From the NCBI RefSeq assembly GCF_000237925.1, contig NC_031497.1, forward strand, positions 16,914,770 to 16,978,769: a stretch of DNA of 64,000 bases, read 5' to 3'. Of the stretch, positions 55,492-64,000 are shown piece by piece. Below the pieces are notes generated by a model. It was given only the letters and a program-made list of their open reading frames with translations. It searched no databases and was not told the DNA's origin. The position numbers were made by a program, and so were the translations under genes. Position 1 is the stretch's first letter. Each line of letters starts with the position of its first letter. Origin of the DNA: Schistosoma mansoni. Taxonomy: Eukaryota; Platyhelminthes; Trematoda; Strigeidida; Schistosomatidae.

Positions 55492-57254
55492 GAAATTGTA
55501 GAAAATAATTTTCTTTCCCGATATCATAATTATCTATTCTCTCTTTTTTGCTTATTTTTCTTGTTATTATTGTGATTTAATGAAAAATATGTATATACAT
55601 AACATGTGTAAATAGTAAGGAACCGTTATGTGCCACTTAACTATTGGCATCTTCTTTGTGATCAGTTTTTATGCTACTCGATTAATACTAATTATAATGA
55701 GTAAAACGTAGTATTCAATAATTGCAGAAGTGTTTTCACAATATCTGTACTGTGATATATTTATGTCCTTATACTCTTCATTTTAACTAATACAGTAAGA
55801 ATGATTACGTTAGCATTTGTGAATGTGTTCTTTTTTACGTGATGATACTCTGGATGATCTCATGTATATTCTTTGCATACTTATGCATTTTACTAAGTGA
55901 TTAGTTTTTGTATTATAAAATTTCTGAGCAGTAAAGGTGTTTTTTATTTAATTTTTGGGAAAGTTTGGACGTATTTGAGGAGTAGTCAATGTAAAGGTTT
56001 TCTATTTTAAAATGTAAAATTGAGTAAATTACAACTTATTTTTGTGTGCCTTATTTCGACCATTATCGTAAAATAATTATGGATTTATGGATCTTTGAGG
56101 CTGATGACAGAGATATTGAAGACTTATGTTGTTTTTTTTATTTTAATATCTCTAATTAGGTTTTGTGACTTGTTTTTGAGGTGTATTTTTGATTCATCTT
56201 CATTTCCAGCCCATAAAAATACTGTCTTATTCAGCGGATGGTTCCTACATAGTAGTATTCTTATTTTCCTCAAACCACATACTGTATTACATAATCAAAC
56301 TGTTATCACTAAACATTGTGTATTCTTGGCAAGTGTGATTTTATACTTAAAACTGATGGTATTCTGATCGCTACACCTTCATTGAGAATTGAAAAGTCAA
56401 CAATTGTGTTAGATTTTCTCCAGTAAGACGACCAATTTAAATAATTTTCTGAATAATCGAAGTGTTTAGTCAGTTTCTGTCTGTTCAGTTATCATAAGAG
56501 CATTCAATTTCTTAATTATCTAAATGAATCATAAGACTGACCTAAGGAAACTGAATATAGTTTCAATTTATCCGTTAGACTTACACTACTAGTATACCCT
56601 GTAAAGTTATTTCTTCCAAATTTTATTCATTGACTTCAGATAACTCTTAAGTTCGTGTGAAAGGACTCAGTTAGCGTAATATACTCAGCTCGAGATGCCT
56701 GTTGATACTGACAGGAAAATCTCATATTTCATTGTCGATTAAGATAACAATCAATTCCAATTGTAATATACAAACCATGAAGCAACTAGTAATTAGGCAC
56801 ATCGAGTTGTTTTCTCTTCCAAGCAGTTTGAAGATCTGTGAACATCCTAGACCGTATTGTCGAATAGACAAATGTAAATAATGTACGACTCAAAGATTTT
56901 TAACTTTGAATATTTGTCGCATTTCAAATTAACACAGAAAAATCCTTAATAAGGTGAACTTCAACGAAGAAGTCTAAACCATTTGGCACAGATCACAACA
57001 ACAGTCAATGACTATGTGAATCCATATATTTTCATGATGTGGTTGTCCCTAAACGTTTTGTAACCGACTACTATGCTATTTAAAGTAGCATCGACGAAAG
57101 CGGTGGTTATCCATGCCTGAAATCTGCTCTAACGACTGCAGTCAATTAAAATGTCATAAAAGTATTATGATATTTATAACACTGTTTTCCTTTAAAACTT
57201 ATGACTGTTTGGCAATTAGTTAATTGAATAAATTTTTCAACGAGAAACAACAAG
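55492..57254. other. 3' flanks of convergent I-SMAD and DRC2
   Basis: AT-rich sequence with no recognised gene. An open frame at 56095-56367 (+) translates to hydrophobic AT-rich residues and is taken as chance. The I-SMAD poly(A) site was not placed. Confidence 0.4.
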
Positions 57255-57260
57255 TTTATT
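57255..57260 (-). terminator. Candidate poly(A) signal AATAAA for DRC2
   Basis: TTTATT on the plus strand, about 150 bases beyond the DRC2 stop at 57409-57411. Confidence 0.4.
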
Positions 57261-57408
57261 ATGAACAATGTATTTGTGTATCAGCCATTTCTTTAATTTG
57301 ATTCAGCATTGAATTACTTTGTAGGCATATAGTAAATCACATAAAATCTTTATAATTGTTATATCTTGTCTTGGCTTTTATATTATTCTTGTTGTAGGAT
57401 CCTTTTGT

Positions 57409-57547
57409 CTAAGTTTTCTGTCTTATTCGATAGTCAACTGCAGCGGTAGTAGTGGCATAGTTTGTCATTTCTTTTGGCAGTATACTATCATCATGATTAT
57501 CAGTAGATATCAATTTGATTCGTGGATCATCTATTATATTCAAGTGT
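57409..57547 (-). CDS. DRC2: DRC2 terminal exon
   Basis: Acceptor TTTTTTTTAAAG, stop TAG at 57409-57411. It encodes a divergent 46-residue tail (KHLNIIDDPRIKL..). Confidence 0.72.
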
Positions 57548-60500
57548 CTTTAAAAAAAATAAAGAAACACGAAACAAATATTAATGAGGAAATATGTCGT
57601 TATTTTCCAGGTACACTAAATTAACTAGGATTAACCATGATCGTTAGAAATTTGTGCTTATTCATCGATTGTAACAGGGTCATGTAGAAACACGATATGG
57701 TTTACAGTTACTGCGTTACACTATATCTTATGTTTTTGCTATGAAACTTTAGTTAGATCACGGAATACTGAAGTAAATGAAATGAAGTAACACTTTTGCG
57801 TCCCATATCAATTTTATGAATCAAAATGTCAGATAGAAAATTCCAGTTCCATTGGTGATGGTTTTCACTACTATGTGTATGAGACGGCGAACATATTCGT
57901 GATCTTCCTGAAATCTATTCAGAGTATTTACGAATAAATAGTTGGTTTCTATGGTACGGTCTCTCAGATATCCCATAAAAGTGAAAATTTTCTGTAATTA
58001 ATGGTGCATATACTTCAAGTGTTATATTTATTGTGATGATAAGTAATAATAAAGACGCTACTACCAAACATTTAACAACGAGCTTGGGTTTTATAGTAAG
58101 AGTAATAAACTAGTCCATGCGTCAAAAGTTTGGTAACAAGATTCAATTACTAATTAGGTTGTTACAACACTTAAATGTAGTACATTATAATCAATAATCA
58201 CTTAAACAAAGGACAAATATCCATTAAGGGGTTGATATCAGATTTATAAAACTCACTTTAAATTTGATCGTCCATTTACAACAATTAATGAATTATCACC
58301 AGATATAACTTCACTATTAACTGATATACCATCTAAATATTGTTTCAATAATAATTTTAACTGAATATTTTCTTGTTCTAACATATTGTATTCTTTAATT
58401 ATTGCTAAACGATCTAATTGAACTTTATTAAATCTTTTCCAAAACATTTCAAGTGGAAGGCATCGTTTTATTATCTGAAATTTTCAAAAAGTTAAAATGA
58501 AATATCATTATAAATTAATTTACCAACTCAAAATAATTAAAAACGTTCACATAGAAATAATTGCTCATCTAAACTGGTTGTTCTCCGTTGACATATGTGA
58601 GCTTTTTGAAAAGAAAACACATGAGATGAAGGTGAAGATTTTTCTAACTCACAATGATGATTTTGTTGAAGCTACGTTTTTACAACCTGGTTGGTTCAAT
58701 ATTTGATGATATAAAATTTATCTTGAAAAAGAAATCAAACAACTGACTGTTCTTTGTGGATGTGTTGATCACTAGAATCAATACAGGAAAACCAGAGATT
58801 CGTGTGTATCATAAGCCGACCCATACTGCACAAATTTTCAGTTACTTTATCAAAAACTAACAAAACAACTGCATACAATCTTTCGATTCTAATAAGCGAA
58901 GACATGGCAACATAACTACCAGGCAAAAAATGAGGTACAAAATCAAACGACCTTTTCAGCAGGACACTATGTTTATCAACTTCATCAATGAGCACAAAAT
59001 CGAATATCAAAACTAAAAAACGAATTATCCTACCTTATATGCAGAAAATAAAGGAAGTCACAATTATATTGGGAATAGGCGTTTGTCATAAACCAGTAGG
59101 AACACTTCAATTTTATGCAAATCAAAAGATGAAACAATGAAAGACCAGCCAAATATCATATATATGATTCAAACGGAAAAGTAAAAATACTGATAAAACG
59201 AAGAAAATGTTAAAAACTTATCACCTTTGCTATTTCTTCATTCTGTTCACTTTCGAACGATTCTTGCACAAAACTTTCTTCTTCCGCTGATAAAGATGAT
59301 GCATAGAATGGTGTAACTTTTTCCTCTTCTGTCTCATACTTTCTGCACTGTTCACCTAACTTGATAATTTTCTCTGCTTTTTCTAATAAACATTGAAGCT
59401 GTATTTAAATTTTTGAAAGAAAACATTACATGAAATTAATTAGAGTATAAACGTTTAAGACTAACTAAAAGCTGAATATGTAACTACATTGATTTAATTA
59501 AGCTTTTATTCGTAAATTTCATAGTAGCTTATTCTCTCTTTGAGATGTTAACTTTGATTGAATCAATCTTCTTATTAGAATAAACTAGGTAGTCATTTAC
59601 TTCGAACTGTCCTGTATTATAGATAGTACTGATATATGAGACAAAACATCTACTATTCAGTGACCAAGTAGTTTCATAAGGAATACTGACAATTAGTATT
59701 GTTCACAATTACCTTTTTTATAGCATCCCCACTTTCAACTGACAATTTAATCAATTTTTCATGTTGTAGGTCACGTAATTTATTGATTTGTATCTTCAAG
59801 GCTTGGAATCGAACAACTAACTTATCACGTTCTTCTTTTAAGTTATGATTTTTTTCTTCATATTCCTTAGATGTTTTTATCATACGACGTTTAGTAGCCG
59901 CTATATTATCATTGATTTTTTGGATTTTGTTTAAGTGTAATTGAATTTCAGCAGCTGAACGTTCATCTTTTGCTTTTAAGTTTTCAAAAAATGTCTTTTT
60001 TTCACTGGTAGTTGTTGCGTATTGGGTGGAAGCCTGTTTGAATTCAGACCACAAACTATTGACCTTATTCTCCAAATTTATTCTCAATGTATGTTTTTCT
60101 TCCAAACTCTACATGAAAAATATGTGTAAATTATTGTTTACTACGTATAACAAATTTCAGTAACATATCTTACATAGTACAAGTTTAATCAAGCCTGTGG
60201 ATGACAGTAAGTTAGAAAAGAGATAAAATATATCAGAAGATTTGCATTAAAATCCACACAGATTAGCAGCATAGGGTCTGAAGTCAACCGTATCGGCAGC
60301 GAAGTAATACCTTGACAACAAAATTAACTGGGCACAACACTATGTCGATATTCACTGAAGTTGAATATCTAAACCAATGAATTCTAACTCAGTTGTATAT
60401 TTAAAATTTGCTCTTTGTGAAGCCGGAAGGTCATGGAATCGATTCCATGTGGCACCATTGGTTCACATTAATCGAGAGTTCTAAGTCACAAGAAATATTT

Positions 60501-61740
60501 GTTCATTTACCCACTAGTTCTCAATACATCTACAACTGATATCAGCTCATGATAAATATTATCCTCAAATAAAAAACTAATGAACAAATGATTAATATAT
60601 GGGTAGGCATTACGTATGTACATAAAACTAAAATTTGAAGGAGAGAACGTCAGGGTGAAAGTAAACCTTCACTTTCCTACTTAACTCACATCAACAGTTA
60701 GTGACCTGGTGGCCTCCCATTTCGCATTAATTAACCTTCACTTGTTTAGCTTAATGTGAATCTCTTCAGCCTAGTCTAATTATTTTGAGGGGGGATACGA
60801 TGACAAAATGTATTACATACTATTCATGTCTGTCGACATAAGCAGCATACATCACTGTATCACATCTCTCGATCAATTTAATGATCACCGTTGCATAAGA
60901 TTTCATCAGCCGATTCATCTTTATCTGAAACTTTCTGGGCAACTTTATCACTACTCACTCAAGGCTTCCACTACAAACGGGAAATATTATCGTTGTGATC
61001 GCTTAACTTAGTTATTGCTGTAATGTCGTTAGTACATCATCGACTACAGTCACTTAATTATGATTAATTTTACAGAACTCTATAAAAGTAATGTCCTCGT
61101 TATGCATAAATAAAGATTTTTAAAAGCTGAATGTTACAACTTAGTATTATACTCATAAAACCAGAAATCTGGATGGTAAAGGTAACTGTTATCACTCATC
61201 TAACCTTCTGTTGTTTGATTGTAAGCTTGAGAGTAATGGCATTTTTAAAACTAATCAAAACATACATTACCTAAAATTTCATGTCATTTTAAATCAGATA
61301 TAACCATACTACTTAACTGTATTAAGATAATAAATTTTGGATTTTAGCTCATGTGGATTTTAATTGTACTTTAATGTCTTTTAAACATGAGTAATATCTA
61401 GAGTCCTAAATTCAAAGTCAATAAAATCATAGAAATATTAATTGACTTACTTTATTCTTCAAATCATCTTTCAAACTAGTCTGATCAATTATAGCTTCAT
61501 GTGCTTTGGCAGTATATGTAGAATCCAGTGCAACAAATATATTTTTTAAGTCATTGACTTGTTTATCGTGTTGTTGCTTAGTAAAGTTTTCTTCTAATTT
61601 TAGGAAAAGTATATTATTTGAACAGTTTTAAATACAGAATATATATTGATATGATCTACCTTTTAAGAATTCTTCTACCAAAGAGTGTAATTCCTTTTCA
61701 TAATTAGTTTTTAATTTATGTAATCTTTGATTTTGTAAAT
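57409..61740 (-). CDS. DRC2: Dynein regulatory complex subunit 2 (CCDC65), 3' two thirds of the gene
   Basis: Six exons in coding order: 61660-61740, 61451-61593, 59713-60108, 59225-59398, 58257-58474, 57409-57547; GT/AG borders and phases all agree. Diagnostic blocks: DDLKNK joined to SLEEKHTLRINLENKV, FENLKAKDERSAAEIQ, EKAEKIIKLGEQCRKYETEE, VTPFYASSLS, FWKRFNKVQLDRLA and LKQYLDGISVNSEV, then VVNGRSNL. Human DRC2 has [48 protein letters not shown] and LKQYLDGISVSDEV. The protein is a long coiled coil that, with DRC1 and DRC4, forms the base plate of the nexin-dynein regulatory complex linking outer doublets in motile cilia and sperm tails. The N-terminal ~125 residues must lie right of the window or in exons not recognised in 61741-64000. 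Confidence 0.88.
58257..58474 (-). CDS. DRC2: DRC2 exon with KQYLDGISVN block
   Basis: Acceptor AAATTTCAG and donor GTGAGT. It encodes FWKRFNKVQLDRL and LKQYLDGISVN, the best conserved DRC2 stretch. Confidence 0.88.
59225..59398 (-). CDS. DRC2: DRC2 exon with CRKYETEEEKV block
   Basis: Acceptor TTAAATACAG and donor GTGATA. 58 codons in phase 0. Confidence 0.86.
59713..60108 (-). CDS. DRC2: DRC2 exon, 132 codons of coiled coil
   Basis: Acceptor TTTTCATGTAG and donor GTAATT. It begins SLEEKHTLRI and ends SGDAIKK. Confidence 0.87.
61451..61593 (-). CDS. DRC2: DRC2 exon
   Basis: Acceptor CTAAAATTAG and donor GTAAGT. It encodes FTKQQHDKQVNDLKNIF to SLKDDLKNK. Confidence 0.82.
61660..61740 (-). 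CDS. DRC2: DRC2 first exon visible in window
   Basis: Donor GTAGAT. It encodes LQNQRLHKLKTNYEKELHSL. The acceptor is placed at CGAAAATTAG but the frame stays open a little further upstream, so the right edge is less sure. Confidence 0.7.
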
Positions 61741-61924
61741 CTAATTTTCGTAAAAAAGATGAAATGAGAAAACTAATTACATTTAACAAATTTGATAAAA
61801 TTATTTTAGAAACTCTTGATTAAGTACCAGTATATGTAACGTAATGATGACCATCAACTCCTTATCTTACAATGATTGAAATAATGTTAAATTTCACCTT
61901 TTCAAACTATTTTATATAAGTTCG

Positions 61925-62072
61925 CTTGGTATTGTTTGGTTGAATCTTCCCATTGACGTTTAGGACTGCAATTGATCAGTCTCTTATTGGCCATATGTGC
62001 ATACCATGCGTATTGCCTCGATATAACCTTAATTGATAAGCATTATAAACAAAGATGGATAGTGGCTAGCAC
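61925..62072 (-). mobile_element. Partial Sm-alpha-like SINE, without ribozyme
   Basis: Matches 12546-12690 (GAATCTTCCCATTGA, TATTGCCTCGATATA, AAAGATGGATAGTGGCTAGCA) and stops just before the hammerhead part. Confidence 0.6.
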
Positions 62073-62482
62073 AAAATCGAATCAGTTATTAGTTTTTTCT
62101 TAACCATTAATTATTCATTGCGAAGGACTTAATTGGACAACTGATCTTGTTCAGGAATTAACACAGATTCATTATAGAAATATGTGCTAGTGCATTTTAT
62201 AAAACGAATATTGGAGAATGTTGTGAATATCCAGAATGTACTTACATTTCATGTTGAAGAAGAAAACAGTGCTGACACTATATGTCACCTAGCTCTACGT
62301 ATTTCTACAAATGTCGTGAAGTCAGCCCAATGTCTTGTAAAGCCTTGCACATGAGTACATTGTTGTGTCGCTTGAAATCATTAATTACGATCCGAGTTTC
62401 CTACATGGTTTGACCCAATATTATAATATTCGAGGATAAAACTTTAACAAAAGTAATGTATTACTTTGATACATCTTTAAAT

Positions 62483-63489
62483 GATACTTAATTACTTACA
62501 CCTTTTACCCCTCATGGAGGCGTATAGGCTACTCACCAGCATTCTCCATCCAATTATGTACTGGGCAATCCTTTCCAGTTGCTATTCTTCCTTTTCATGT
62601 CAACTTCCAATTCTCGGCGCAGTGTATTCTTTGGCCTTCCTCTTTTTCGTTTCCCTTCAGGATTCCAGGTTAGGGCTTGTCTCGTGATGCAGTTTGATGA
62701 TTTCCTCGATGTGTGTCTTATCTACTTCTAATGTCTTTTCCTAATTTCCTCCTTCGCAAGAAGTTGGTTTGTTCCCTCCCATCGCAGGCTGTTGCTAATG
62801 GCATCCGTCCGACGAACATTCGGGATCTTACGTAAATAATTGTTCACAAATACTTTTGCCTTTTTGATGATGGTTGTAGTAGTTCTCCAAGCTTCAGCTC
62901 CGTACAGTAGAACTGTCTTGGCGTTAGTATTGAAGATTCTGACTTTGATATTGGTTGACATTTGTTTTGAGTTCCATATGTTCTTCAATTGTAGGAATGC
63001 TGTCCTTGCTTTGCCAATCCTCTCATCTACGTCATCAGATCCTCCATGTTCATTGATGATACTACTCAGATACGTGAAAATTTCCACCTCTTCAAGAGTT
63101 TCGCCATCAAGTGTGGTTGAGGTGGTGTTCTCCGTATTGTATTTGAGGATCTTGCTTTTCCCTTTGTGTATGTTGAGGCCTACTGATGCAGAGACTGCTG
63201 CTACACTAGTTGTCTTCATATGCATTTGTTGATATGTATGAGATGGAAAGGCCAGATCATCTGTGAAGTCCAGATCTTCTAATTGATTCCGAGCTGTCCA
63301 TTGTATTCCATGCTTCCCCTCAAATGTCTAGGTCTTCATAATCCAGTCAATTATCAGAAGAAAGAGGAAGGGGGAGAGTAGACAGCCTTGTCTAACCCCG
63401 GTCCTTACTGGAAATGCATCTGTCAGCTGTCCTACATACACGGCTTTGCACTGTAGTCTGTCGTATGAATTCCGGATGTTGACGATTTT
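62483..63489 (-). mobile_element. RTE-like LINE (family A), 5'-truncated, with 8-bp TSD
   Basis: Flanked by CTTTAAAT at 62475-62482 and 63490-63497. In coding direction: [27 protein letters not shown] (the catalytic A of FADD is T here), [26 protein letters not shown]-type linker, VRIFNTNAKTVLLYGAEAW, and a 3' UTR ending in TTACTTA-type repeats typical of RTE. At least one stop and several frame losses. If DRC2 continues to the right it lies in a DRC2 intron. Confidence 0.83.
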
Positions 63490-63497
63490 CTTTAAAT

Positions 63498-64000
63498 TAT
63501 GTTAAATGCTACATAACTTGTCGATCTAAAGAGGCGAACGCTTCATGAAGGCAGAGAAATAAAACTCGGGCTGGAAGTTATTAGCGATGTCTGTGTTCCA
63601 CAATCTTGCAAAGAGTGAATATTTAGTCTAAACATCCATGCGATGTTCTAAAACCGACCTGATTTGATTAAGTTCGTTTTTCACGAGCCTAGTTAAGCTT
63701 TGGAGAATTAAAGTGCTTTAGACAATATATTAGTCAACCTGATTTCTTGATGGTTGCCATAAGAGAATTTTTGTCCCTTGTGTAAGACTGGAACTATCAT
63801 TAGTCGAGACCCATTAGCGAATACGATCTTTGCCTAATCAATTTAGTTATATCCATAAAATGTCTGTGAATACGTATTTCTTTAGAAGTACTTTCAACCT
63901 ATTTTATTTATAGAGGGTATTAATGTAAGGTTGATATTTATTAGGAAATCACTAATTTCTAGATAGTAACTTGAAATATTACTAAATATCGAAATGAAAA
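63498..64000. other. Right end of window, nothing recognised
   Basis: AT-rich; no exon of DRC2 or other gene could be supported on either strand. Confidence 0.4.

Noticed and set aside
56095-56367. 90-residue hydrophobic plus-strand frame after the I-SMAD
   Set aside because: Low-complexity AT-rich translation in the 3' flank, no family resemblance.

Overview
The window looks like a piece of a schistosome (blood fluke) genome. It is AT-rich, has short exons spread over multi-kilobase introns, and is full of tRNA-derived SINEs that carry hammerhead ribozyme cores (the Sm-alpha type known from Schistosoma). It also holds two RTE-like LINE families, a CR1-like LINE and many TA microsatellites. 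There are no bacterial-type operons, CRISPR arrays or rRNA genes, and one 200-N scaffold gap lies at 35927-36126.

Five host genes can be supported by splice sites, reading-frame phase and protein similarity read by eye. (1) 569-1806 (+) holds the last two coding exons of DNA topoisomerase III beta (TOP3B), with zinc-finger cysteines and an RGG tail. (2) 5215-26189 (-) is a complete 13-exon gene for a 726-residue BRO1/V-domain protein of the HD-PTP (PTPN23)/ALIX family. It ends right after the V domain, with no proline-rich or phosphatase region. (3) 31538-32246 (-) is a small two-exon gene predicting 70 residues, of unknown function. (4) 33048-55491 (+) is a complete four-exon inhibitory SMAD (SMAD6/7 type) of 899 residues, with a split MH1 and a heavily expanded MH2. 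(5) 57409-61740 (-) is the 3' two thirds of DRC2/CCDC65, a nexin-dynein regulatory complex subunit of motile cilia. TOP3B and the BRO1 gene converge, as do the I-SMAD and DRC2. The BRO1 gene and the 70-residue gene diverge from the I-SMAD.

The rest is intron and intergenic DNA shaped by retroelements. Several insertions have readable target-site duplications: 15886-15896/16425-16435, 17793-17800/18354-18361, 20591-20598/22925-22932, 35752-35764/36644-36656, 50926-50936/50998-51008 and 62475-62482/63490-63497. Notable items are a foldback Sm-alpha-like SINE with a complete hammerhead core (12690-12742, minus), a second hammerhead-like motif inside a 23-bp inverted repeat (40869-40973), a composite LINE whose middle is inverted (20599-22924), and a SINE with an opposite-strand relative inside it next to the assembly gap. 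No wholly new system is evident. The most interesting biology is the ribozyme-bearing SINEs, the truncated BRO1-V gene with an in-frame micro-exon choice, the unusual I-SMAD and the small unknown gene.

All similarity statements come from reading translations against remembered family sequences. No database search was run.
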